Shown piece after piece: positions 1-5,547 of a stretch of DNA of 5,547 nucleotides; positions within the stretch are counted from its first letter, which is position 1, and each line of letters begins with the position of its first letter. This stretch comes from Deltaproteobacteria bacterium (GTDB lineage: Bacteria > Desulfobacterota > DSM-4660 > Desulfatiglandales > HGW-15). A program made the translations under genes and the position numbers. The notes under the pieces were generated by a model. It ran no database searches and was not told where the DNA came from. It saw nothing but the letters and a program-made list of their open reading frames with translations. The DNA lies in contig JAHECH010000335.1 in the NCBI GenBank assembly GCA_024641835.1, positions 1 to 5,547 on the forward strand, in the 5' to 3' direction.

Positions 1-2212
1 CGACAGAAGAGGTGTCCTTAAAGGGATCCCCAACCGTATCGCCCACGACTGTGGCCGAGTGCAGAGGCGTCCCCCGCTCCTTCAGCTCGACTTCCACCAC
101 CTTTTTTGCATTATCCCAGGCTCCCCCGGCGTTTGCCATGAAGAGAGCCTGAAAGAGTCCAAACAAAGCCATGGAAATCAAATACCCGATGAAAAAATAG
201 GGTTCGATGCATGCGAAAGCAAGAGTGCAGAAAAAAACGGCCATGAATATGTTAAACATGCCCTTTTGGGCGTACTCGGTACAGATTTGTACGACTTTCT
301 TGCTGTCATCGATGGAGGCTTTCTCGCTGGTGCCGAGTCTAATATTCGCTTTGATGAATTCAACGGCCCGGTAAGCTCCCGTTGAAACGGCTTGTATCGT
401 TGCACCAGAGAACCAGTAGATCACCGCCCCACCTGCGATCAATCCAAGGAGGAAAGGAGGGTGCATCAGGGAAAGCTTATCCAGGTCCCTGGATAGATTC
501 GAAGTCAACGTCATGATAATGGAAAAGATCATGGTTGTGGCCCCTACCACGGCTGTTCCGATGAGAACGGGTTTTGCCGTCGCCTTAAAAGTGTTCCCGG
601 CGCCATCGTTTTCTTCCAGAAGGTTTTTAGCTTCGGTAAAAGCGGCGTCAAATCCATGCTCTTTCCGGATCTCCGCTTCCACATCGGGGATCTCTTCGAT
701 GAGCGACAATTCATACACGGATTGAGCGTTGTCCGTGACAGGTCCGTATGAATCAACAGCAATGGTCACCGGCGCCATGCTCAGCAATCCAAAAGCAACA
801 AGCCCAAAGGCGAACACTGCGGAGGCTTGAGGGGGAATCACATTGCCTAAGCCCAGTGAGCTGATGGCGTAAGCGGTGGCCATCAACACGATGAAGACCA
901 TCCCCATCCAATAGGCACTGTAGTTTCCTGCCGTGAGTCCGGAGAGTATGTTGAGGGATGCTCCTCCTTCTCGTGATGCAGTGATCATCTCCCGGACATG
1001 GGCTGAAGCAGTCGATGTGAACACGGTGATCACCTCGGGGATGACGGCTCCTGCCAGGGTGCCGCATGAGATGATGGAGGCGAGCTTCCACCAGACAGAC
1101 CCATCCCCTAGGTCTGAGATCATGAGGTAAGAGATGAAATAGGTCATCACAATGGAAACGAGCGATGTCATCCACAGGAGCTGTTTCAAGGCCTTTTCAA
1201 AATTCATCGTAGCGGCGCTCATGGATTTCGCCCTGATGATCATCTCATTGACCAGATAAGAAAAGGCGCTTGCAAACACCATGCTGGCGCTAATGGAAAA
1301 AATCCAGACGATAAGGTGAACCTGAATTGCCGGACTTCCTTTCAGGGCGATCATAATGAACGTAATCAGTGCAACGCAGACCACACCATAGGTTTCAAAA
1401 GCATCGGCAGTCGGGCCGATAGAATCTCCTGCGTTATCTCCCGCACAGTCGGCAATGACCCCCGGGTTGCGGGCATCATCTTCCTTGATGTTGAAGACGA
1501 TCTTCATCAAGTCTGAGCTGATATCGGCAATCTTTGTGAAAATTCCTCCTGCTATACGCAGTGCGGAGGCTCCCAGAGATGCGCCAATGGCAAATCCAAT
1601 GAAGCAGGGTCCTGCGTAGTCCCGAGGGATGAAAAGGAGAATGAGAAGCATGAACAGAAGTTCAGTGCTGATCAGGAGCATTCCGATACTGATCCCTGCC
1701 TTCAGGGGAATGGAGTAGACAGGATAGGGTCTTCCCTGCAGACTGGCAAACGCTGTCCGGGAATTTGCGTAGTTGTTAATGCGAATTCCGAACCAGGCCA
1801 CGCCATAACTTCCGGCTATACCAATAAGGCTGAAGAGCAGAATAACGACGATCTCGTGAGCCACCATTCCCTGAAGGGTGAAATAGGAAACAATGATGAC
1901 GCCTAGGAAACACTCGAGGATCAAAATGAATTTCCCCTGGGTGATGAGATAGGTTTTGCAGGTTTCGTAGATGAGCTCTGAAATATCTCGCATTGCTTTG
2001 TGAACGGGCAGCTTACGGAGCTGATTGAAGAAAAACAAACCAAAAATGATCCCAAGCAGGCAAATCAAGATACCGGCTGTCAGTATAGCCGTTCCTGAAA
2101 GTCCACCGGGAAACAGTCCGATGTTTAACGCGGGCAGGACCAGATGGGCTTCACTTCCGTGGGTCGGGTAGGGTCTTTCTACAGTCTGCGCAAGCACAAG
2201 CGGCGTATTCAT
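1..2212 (-). CDS. hppA: Membrane-bound proton-translocating pyrophosphatase, 3' end beyond window
   Basis: This integral membrane pump hydrolyses pyrophosphate to drive H+ (in some relatives Na+) out of the cytoplasm. Reading from ATG at 2212, 737 codons are open to the window edge; the C-terminus is missing. Many hydrophobic helices are visible. The Mg-pyrophosphate site is intact: Asp230/Asp234/Lys237, the EDDARNPGVIAD block (244-255) followed by GDNAGD (258-263), DSYGPVTDNA (487-496), GGAWDNAKK (696-704) and GDTVGDPFKDTSS (724-736). The segment GNTFKAT (539-545) has Lys543 where K+-dependent enzymes have Ala, so K+ independence is predicted. The unusual GPTAD (266-270) in place of the canonical GMGAD/GMAAD suggests the divergent H+-PPase group whose studied members pump H+ and are inhibited by Na+; this subgroup call is inference. 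The start is supported by GGAG eight bases upstream. Family assignment is very secure. Confidence 0.97.
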   Translation of the reverse strand, partial: MNTPLVLAQTVERPYPTHGSEAHLVLPALNIGLFPGGLSGTAILTAGILICLLGIIFGLFFFNQLRKLPVHKAMRDISELIYETCKTYLITQGKFILILECFLGVIIVSYFTLQGMVAHEIVVILLFSLIGIAGSYGVAWFGIRINNYANSRTAFASLQGRPYPVYSIPLKAGISIGMLLISTELLFMLLILLFIPRDYAGPCFIGFAIGASLGASALRIAGGIFTKIADISSDLMKIVFNIKEDDARNPGVIADCAGDNAGDSIGPTADAFETYGVVCVALITFIMIALKGSPAIQVHLIVWIFSISASMVFASAFSYLVNEMIIRAKSMSAATMNFEKALKQLLWMTSLVSIVMTYFISYLMISDLGDGSVWWKLASIISCGTLAGAVIPEVITVFTSTASAHVREMITASREGGASLNILSGLTAGNYSAYWMGMVFIVLMATAYAISSLGLGNVIPPQASAVFAFGLVAFGLLSMAPVTIAVDSYGPVTDNAQSVYELSLIEEIPDVEAEIRKEHGFDAAFTEAKNLLEENDGAGNTFKATAKPVLIGTAVVGATTMIFSIIMTLTSNLSRDLDKLSLMHPPFLLGLIAGGAVIYWFSGATIQAVSTGAYRAVEFIKANIRLGTSEKASIDDSKKVVQICTEYAQKGMFNIFMAVFFCTLAFACIEPYFFIGYLISMALFGLFQALFMANAGGAWDNAKKVVEVELKERGTPLHSATVVGDTVGDPFKDTSSV

Positions 2213-2220
2213 AAAACTTA

Positions 2221-2224
2221 CTCC
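2221..2224 (-). promoter_or_regulatory. Shine-Dalgarno sequence of hppA
   Basis: GGAG on the minus strand lies 8 bases before the ATG at 2212. It fixes the hppA start, and the protein from that ATG leads directly into the first membrane helix. Confidence 0.75.
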
Positions 2225-2232
2225 AGTTTTCC

Positions 2233-2280
2233 CCCCAATCAAGGGGTCGCATCAAACAGGGCGGAAACCCCTGCGGACCC
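2233..2280 (-). promoter_or_regulatory. Possible structured 5' leader of hppA
   Basis: On the minus strand, GGGTCCGCA (2280-2272) can pair with TGCGACCC (2251-2244) with one bulged base. A small inner GGG/CCC stem is possible. Immediately downstream, CCCC (2246-2243) can pair with GGGG (2236-2233) around the loop TTGATT. The two stems compete for the same CCC bases, so they are mutually exclusive. The second ends about 8 bases before the Shine-Dalgarno sequence. This layout could control translation initiation, but the stems are short and I recognise no known riboswitch class. The hairpins are seen in the sequence; the function is inference. Confidence 0.25.
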
Positions 2281-2396
2281 AATAAGGGATTGATTTTTCC
2301 CTAATCTCTTTACTCCTCGTTATTCAGATCTGAAACCCAAGAGAAGACATGCATGATTGACTTCTGCAATCATCCTGCGCCTGAGACAATTGTTCG

Positions 2397-2444
2397 GCTA
2401 GAAAAGCAAGTCTAGAAAACGCGGCATGTCTAGAAAACGCGGCA
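2397..2444. repeat. Short CTAG-containing tandem repeat
   Basis: The 17-base sequence GTCTAGAAAACGCGGCA occurs twice without mismatch (2410-2426 and 2428-2444), with a period of 18. A degenerate third unit, GCTAGAAAAGCA, precedes them (2397-2408). Each unit contains CTAG, a tetranucleotide that is rare in many proteobacterial genomes. The array lies about 190-235 bases upstream of the hppA start. It could be a regulator-binding array or replication slippage. Confidence 0.8.
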
Positions 2445-2491
2445 AAGCCTCCTGCAGCCTGGGCCGAGATGAAGGAACAGTTCATACCAGA

Positions 2492-2794
2492 TTACTTCTC
2501 CGCCTTTCTTCTCTTTATTTCCTCCGATGGAATCCCCTTTCGCCGATCACCATGAGAAGCTACTGACGGCAAGTTGACGAGTACGATCGTGAGCTTCATG
2601 CTATGAAACGGGCAATCAAAGCTCTTATCGATCAACGCCGCTTGGGAAATAAGAAACCCAGGAGGAATCTCATCTCCCTTGAAGCTACAAGAATCAGAAA
2701 GCAAAACGAAAACCCTCAGAGGCGCTCTCTCATTGCTTTCTGGACATGAACGACAAATGCGCCCCCAAGGACGCTGCTTGATTGAGATTTTCAT
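2492..2794 (-). CDS. Doubtful small ORF, hypothetical
   Basis: This 100-codon frame starts one base after the stop of the upstream 105-residue gene (TGA, C, ATG), an arrangement compatible with translational coupling. The product would be basic, without a membrane segment or a motif I recognise, and four of its cysteines (positions 14, 17, 36 and 60) form no clear metal-binding pattern. No good Shine-Dalgarno sequence precedes it. Codon third positions look close to random, and the opposite strand has a competing short frame (2567-2749). It may be chance; I would not rely on it. Confidence 0.2.
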   Translation of the reverse strand: MKISIKQRPWGRICRSCPESNERAPLRVFVLLSDSCSFKGDEIPPGFLISQAALIDKSFDCPFHSMKLTIVLVNLPSVASHGDRRKGIPSEEIKRRKAEK

Positions 2795-2795
2795 G

Positions 2796-3113
2796 TCATT
2801 TTGCTCTTGCTCTGATTTCCCCCTTTTTGGCTTTCATATCTACCCAGCCGTCGAGCAAGATCAATTCCTGGTGCTCATCAAGGCTCTGATAATCAACGAC
2901 GTTTAACTTCATCTGCTTGGCGCACCACTGGTCATAGATGCGAACGTCAAAAGAATTTGCTCCCTCAGATCTCGGCCTCATCACCGCTTTGTAATCCACC
3001 CAGTGATCCTCGGTTCTCGGCAATTTACCCCAATCGTCCCCTACAATCCTTGCTAAAAGACCTTTCACCTCGGTGGGTCCCGACTTCGCTTTCGATTTAT
3101 GTTTCCCAAACAT
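2796..3113 (-). CDS. Conserved-looking hypothetical soluble protein, 105 aa
   Basis: The product begins MFGKHKSK and is hydrophilic and charged. It has a basic N-terminal tail (residues 1-12), a probable helical segment (PTEVKGLLARIVG), and then a mixed alpha/beta-like body containing HWVDYKAVMRP, FDVRIYDQW, VVDYQSLDEH and LILLDGWVD. The tail is Lys/Arg-rich. There is no signal peptide or membrane helix, so it should be cytoplasmic. The frame stays open upstream to an ATG at 3197. I chose the ATG at 3113 because AGGAGG (3130-3125) precedes it by 11 bases and because the extension looks like non-coding sequence. The amino-acid composition and regular pattern suggest a real gene. I do not recognise a named family or function. 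It lies downstream of the 73-residue membrane protein on the same strand, but a terminator-like hairpin separates the two. Confidence 0.75.
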   Translation of the reverse strand: MFGKHKSKAKSGPTEVKGLLARIVGDDWGKLPRTEDHWVDYKAVMRPRSEGANSFDVRIYDQWCAKQMKLNVVDYQSLDEHQELILLDGWVDMKAKKGEIRARAK

Positions 3114-3124
3114 ATGCTTGGGCC

Positions 3125-3130
3125 CCTCCT
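3125..3130 (-). promoter_or_regulatory. Shine-Dalgarno sequence of the 105-residue gene
   Basis: AAAGGAGG on the minus strand, with core AGGAGG, lies 11 bases before the ATG at 3113. It is the reason for preferring this start over the in-frame ATG at 3197. Confidence 0.65.
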
Positions 3131-3223
3131 TTCTTTTAAGAATGCCGTAACGCCGCAATATAGCCCATGAAGAGCGGCACCTGGAGGGCATTCCCATTTT
3201 CCCCTACCAACGGCTGAGCGGTC

Positions 3224-3239
3224 AAAAGGGGAACGCCCC
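3224..3239 (-). terminator. Weak intrinsic terminator-like hairpin
   Basis: The minus strand reads GGGG-CGTT-CCCC followed by TTTT. It lies about 27 bases after the stop codon of the small membrane protein gene. The stem is only 4 G-C pairs and the T run only 4 bases, so it would be a weak terminator or attenuator before the 105-residue gene. Confidence 0.35.
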
Positions 3240-3266
3240 GGATGCGTCAGTGTTCGCCCGTTTGTT

Positions 3267-3488
3267 TCAAGCCGCCTTCTTTAAACGTGGCTCCTCTGGG
3301 AGCACTTTTCCTCGTATGGAATCTTCCTCCATCTCTCCTGGTTTGGCCTCTCCTTTTCCAAACGCCGATTTCAATTTCCTAGAAAGCCAGCGCATTAGCA
3401 GAGGCCATGCTGCCAGCAGGAAAACAACCCCAACCGCTAGGAAGATTGCGAGAATCTTTCCTCCCAGGGGAATTTCGATCACACTCAC
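3267..3488 (-). CDS. Small single-pass membrane protein, 73 aa
   Basis: The product starts MSVIEIPLGGK and has one strongly hydrophobic helix (about residues 11-33). A basic stretch, RWLSRKLKSAFGKGEAK, follows and then a charged tail rich in Glu, Lys and Pro. By the positive-inside rule the N-terminus should face outward and the tail lie in the cytoplasm. The start codon is GTG, chosen because a near-perfect AAAGGAGG lies six bases upstream. I do not recognise the family. It could be a small accessory subunit or a membrane anchor, but nothing in the window identifies a partner. The next gene downstream on the same strand is the soluble 105-residue protein, 153 bases away. It is likely to be a real gene because of the ribosome binding site and the clear membrane-helix pattern. 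Confidence 0.8.
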   Translation of the reverse strand: MSVIEIPLGGKILAIFLAVGVVFLLAAWPLLMRWLSRKLKSAFGKGEAKPGEMEEDSIRGKVLPEEPRLKKAA

Positions 3489-3494
3489 GGGAAA

Positions 3495-3500
3495 CCTCCT
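3495..3500 (-). promoter_or_regulatory. Strong Shine-Dalgarno sequence for a GTG start
   Basis: AAAGGAGG on the minus strand (core at these bases) lies six bases before the GTG at 3488. No in-frame ATG is better placed, so the GTG start is favoured. Confidence 0.8.
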
Positions 3501-3825
3501 TTCCGTGCAAAGAGCCTGAGGAAAAATTTACAGAAGCTGAATGTACCCGTCAGGGAGTACCCTCACCCGAAACATTTTTCGTGTCACTATAATCATGAAT
3601 AATATTTCATGATAAAGCTGCCATCATTCATGGGTCGTGTCAATGTTTTTTTGACCACCCCGCAATCCATGTCTGCTTGGCGTTACCGGCGACTTCCCAT
3701 GCGCAAGGGTAATACCCTATGAACAGAATAAGGGTTCTTTCAGCAGGAAACTAAGGTGAGTTTCTGATCAAGTCGAGAGTTTACCCTAACGTTGCATAAA
3801 ATCTGAAGGTTCTGCTTCTTGTTTT
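3501..3825. other. Non-coding spacer rich in inverted repeats
   Basis: I see no credible gene here. Visible structures are: GTACCC repeated at 3543 and 3557; the 8-bp inverted repeat at 3592-3613; GTCAA/TTGAC around a T-rich loop (3639-3655); AGGGTA-A-TACCCT (3706-3718); and GAAACT/AGTTTC with a six-base loop (3747-3764). The right part probably includes the terminal non-coding sequence of the insertion element whose transposase remnant starts at 3826. I could not identify its terminal inverted repeat because the other end is absent. Confidence 0.5.
3586..3615 (-). promoter_or_regulatory. Possible promoter with operator-like palindrome
   Basis: On the minus strand a -10-like TATAGT (3591-3586) is preceded at 18 bases by a -35-like TTATCA (3615-3610). 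The spacer is occupied by a perfect 8-bp inverted repeat ATCATGAA/TTCATGAT around six bases (3592-3613). The site lies about 100 bases upstream of the GTG of the small membrane protein gene. Such a position would suit repression by a dimeric regulator. The -35 match is weak. A perfect TATAAT also occurs on the plus strand at 3588-3593 but has no -35 box. Confidence 0.3.
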
Positions 3826-4055
3826 TCATGCTGCCTTCTGAAGCACATCAAGGAAATGCAGCAGATCTTGTTGGACTGCATGATTCGCACTCATCGTGAG
3901 AGTGAGTTCTCCGGCAGGTCTTGTAAGGCGACCTGCTCTTTGAATGATTCGATGTCTGAGGGTGTCAGTCTTCTCAAATGCCCACTGAGCAGGACACTTG
4001 GGAAGGGATCGAGGTGCAGGAGTGGATGTTAGTGCAGTGTCCCACGTATAGCTTG
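3826..4055 (-). pseudogene. C-terminal remnant of a DDE-type transposase
   Basis: The minus-strand frame ends in a TGA at 3828-3826 and encodes about 76 residues. They include TLRHRIIQRAGRLTRPAG followed by ELTLTMSAN and a final helix DLLHFLDVLQ. This pattern, an Arg-rich strand 'AGRLTR..G.LTL' close to the stop codon, matches the C-terminal tail of DDE transposases of IS1380/IS4-like elements as I know them. The catalytic Asp and Glu residues would lie in the missing N-terminal part. The frame's only ATG (4059) belongs to the adjacent palindromic repeat, so it is not a true start. The gene was cut at the repeat boundary and is surely inactive. The exact insertion-sequence family is uncertain. 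Confidence 0.6.
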
Positions 4056-4130
4056 TCATCTCGACCGAGGGGAGAGATCTTGATAACCCATGAGCATTGT
4101 AAGATTTCTCGCCTTCGCTCGAAATGACAA
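4053..4130. repeat. Imperfect palindromic interspersed repeat (REP/MITE-like)
   Basis: Two arms of 29 and 30 bases (4053-4081 and 4101-4130) pair as TTGTCAT.TCGA.CGA...GAGA.ATCTT with about 24 matches, around a 19-base loop. Translated on the plus strand, the right arm gives FLAFARNDN; on the minus strand it gives FRAKARNL. From memory such peptides are common spurious translations of dispersed palindromic repeats in deltaproteobacterial and related genomes. The element lies precisely between two truncated genes and supplies a false ATG to each (4059 minus, 4090 plus). I see no clear target-site duplication. Confidence 0.8.
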
Positions 4131-4137
4131 TACTGTA

Positions 4138-5500
4138 AAGGGATCACTGGCACACTTCACTAGGGCAGTAGCGGAGAAGAGCGGGAGGCCGTATATCCAC
4201 CTCAACGGGGAGATCCGGAAAGAGGAAAAAGCCCGAGCCATCGCTGATTCCGATGGGATCAGCCAGGGGCTCGTCTGCATCCTGGCAGCGGTGGAAGCCT
4301 GCCAGAGCTTCAAGCTTGTTCCCGCAGAGAAGCGGCCTCGTCTCATCCGTGCCCGGCGTAAGTGTTTGTGCCTGTATTTCTATTTCATCGATCCGCAATT
4401 CGGTTTCATGCATCTGCGAATCCCCACGTGGTTCCCCTTTACCATTCAGATCTACCTCAACGGTCACGAATGGCTCACTCGCCATCTGGATCAGCACAAC
4501 ATCCATTACAACAAGCTTGAAAATGCCTTTCTCTGGATCGAGGCCCCCCAACGCGCCCAGCGATTCTCAGACAACCTGGCCAAAAAGAACTGGCCTCGTA
4601 TCCTGCACACCTTTGCCCATCGTTTTAACCCCCTGCTTTGCGACCTTCTCCACCCCATGCAATACTACTGGATCGTCGAGCAGGCAGAATATGCAACCGA
4701 TGTCCTCTTCACCAACCCCTCCGCCCTAAAACCCCTGTATCAAGAAATACTGAAGCATGCCACCCTTTGCTTCAGTGCCGAGGATGTGGTCACCTTCCTC
4801 GGTCGAAAACTCCACGGATGCTTTGAGGGCGAGGTGCTCAACCAGTACAGGAAACGATGGCCAGGGGCACGGGTCAAACATCGGATGAAAGAAAACGGGA
4901 TAAGAACGTACGATAAACATGGCAGCGTACTGTGCATCGAGACCGTGATCAATCATCCCTATGAGTTCAAGGTCCGGCGTCAGGGTCGGCGCAAAGGCCA
5001 GGAAGTGCTCGGTTGGTTTCCCACGTCCAATGGCGTGGCCAACCTCTACCGCTATGCCGAAGTCAGTCACGCAGCCAACAGCCCGTTACCTTGAAGCCCT
5101 CTCAACAGTGGGCGACCCCGCCCAGGCCCAACAACACCTTCAAAAATTAGCCAATGCCATATCCCACAATGGGCGGTCCTATCGAGGGTTCAATCCCGAT
5201 GCTAAAAAGGACATCGATCTGTTTGCCGCCGTATGGCGAGGAGAACATGCCATCATGGGTTTTCGCAACCGGGACATCCTCCACCAACTCTTCTCTCATA
5301 TCAAAGACCTTTCTACTCTGCGCCGCCTGGGTGCCCGGGTTTCCCGTCTCCTAAAGCTCCTTCACATCCACCAACTGACCGCTAAAATACCGCGCTCCCG
5401 TCGTTGGGGCGTCACCCTCAAAGGACAATCCATTATGGGTATGGTCCTAAAAATACACCATGACAACTACCCAAGTTTACTTATGAACCAAACAGCTTGA
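4138..5500 (+). pseudogene. Truncated, frameshifted gene of an uncharacterised conserved family
   Basis: Numbering is from the false ATG at 4090; family-like sequence begins at about residue 17. Recognisable parts are SGRPYIHLNG (31-40), ISQGLVCILAAVEAC (57-71), RKCLCLYFYF (90-99) with FGFMHLRI and WFPFTIQIYLNGHEWL, EYATDVLF (200-207), EDVVTFLGRK (231-240), VKHR (262-265), YDKHGSV (274-280) and IETVIN (283-288). The frame stops at 5092-5094, but RYLEALSTVGDP continues one base later in the next frame, to the stop at 5498. One extra C in the CCC at 5082-5084 explains this. The tail (GFRNRDI, RVSRLLKLLHIHQL, KIPRSRRWGVT) looks like a winged helix. From memory, full members have roughly 430-510 residues, so some 70-100 N-terminal residues are missing. 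The family has no established function that I know; a role in mobility or replication is inference. Confidence 0.75.
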
Positions 5501-5547
5501 CTTGCAAAAAACATCTACGCATCATGCAAAGAAGTTTTTGTCTAAGA
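5501..5547. other. Non-coding end of window
   Basis: Only A/T-rich sequence follows the stop of the frameshifted gene. I see no terminator or gene start. Confidence 0.5.

Larger units (their letters stand above)
2213..2491. other. Non-coding region upstream of hppA
   Basis: I find no credible gene in this stretch of about 280 bases. It holds the hppA leader, a 12-bp perfect palindrome TTCAGATCTGAA (2323-2334), a 7-bp inverted repeat ATGATTG/CAATCAT with a 7-base loop (2353-2373), and the CTAG-rich tandem repeat at 2397-2444. The hppA promoter should lie here, but no pair of -35 and -10 boxes is convincing by eye. Confidence 0.6.

Noticed and set aside
59..385. 108-codon plus-strand frame
   Set aside because: It is antisense to conserved hppA catalytic sequence and has no ribosome binding site or recognisable motif.
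753..1175. 140-codon minus-strand frame rich in His and Arg
   Set aside because: It lies in a different frame within hppA, whose true frame encodes conserved pyrophosphatase motifs over the same bases.
2281..2305. AGGGA/TCCCT hairpin with a T-rich loop
   Set aside because: The 5-bp stem is broken by a mismatch on extension and is not followed by a T run on either strand, so it is not a terminator.
3615..3643. Perfect TTGACA -35 box on the minus strand at 3643-3638
   Set aside because: The hexamer 17 bases downstream is CAGCTT, far from a -10 consensus, so the match alone does not make a promoter.
3669..3754. Two overlapping micro-ORFs on the plus strand (17 and 11 codons, ATGA overlap)
   Set aside because: They are too short, have no convincing ribosome binding site and sit in inverted-repeat-rich spacer sequence.
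4056..4346. 96-codon minus-strand frame ending in FRAKARNL...
   Set aside because: Its tail is a translation of the palindromic repeat and the rest is antisense to the plus-strand family gene.
4144..4551. 135-codon minus-strand frame
   Set aside because: It is antisense to the conserved RKCLCLYFYF region of the plus-strand family gene, so it is a shadow.
1..5547. CRISPR array, tRNA or rRNA gene
   Set aside because: I saw no regularly spaced direct repeats with unique spacers, no tRNA cloverleaf arms and no rRNA-like segments.

Overview
The window looks like a bacterial chromosome segment of moderate GC content. I infer a Gram-negative, deltaproteobacterial-type (Desulfobacterota-like) or similar anaerobe. 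The basis is a divergent membrane pyrophosphatase, interspersed palindromic repeats that encode 'FLAFARNDN'-type peptides, and a gene family I recall as multicopy in such genomes. This taxonomic guess is inference only.

Left part (1-2212, minus strand): most of an intact membrane-bound proton-pumping pyrophosphatase gene (hppA), with its 3' end cut off by the window edge. I read 737 codons with no internal stop. Its upstream region (2213-2491) is non-coding. It holds a strong Shine-Dalgarno sequence, possible mutually exclusive leader hairpins, two short palindromes and a small CTAG-containing tandem repeat.

Middle part (2492-3500, minus strand): two small genes with clear ribosome binding sites, a soluble 105-residue protein of unknown function and a 73-residue single-pass membrane protein. 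A weak terminator-like hairpin lies between them. A doubtful 100-codon frame follows the 105-residue gene. A spacer (3501-3825) has several inverted repeats and a possible promoter with an operator-like palindrome for the membrane protein.

Right part (3826-5547): mobile-element debris. A C-terminal transposase remnant (minus strand) and an N-terminally truncated, frameshifted gene of an uncharacterised family (plus strand) lie back to back. Exactly at their junction sits a 78-bp imperfect palindromic repeat. The uncharacterised family has a conserved central block, a Tyr-Asp-Lys...Glu motif that loosely resembles plasmid or phage replication initiators, and a probable winged-helix tail. It is the most interesting content here, although this copy is broken. 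I see no complete new multi-gene system in the window.
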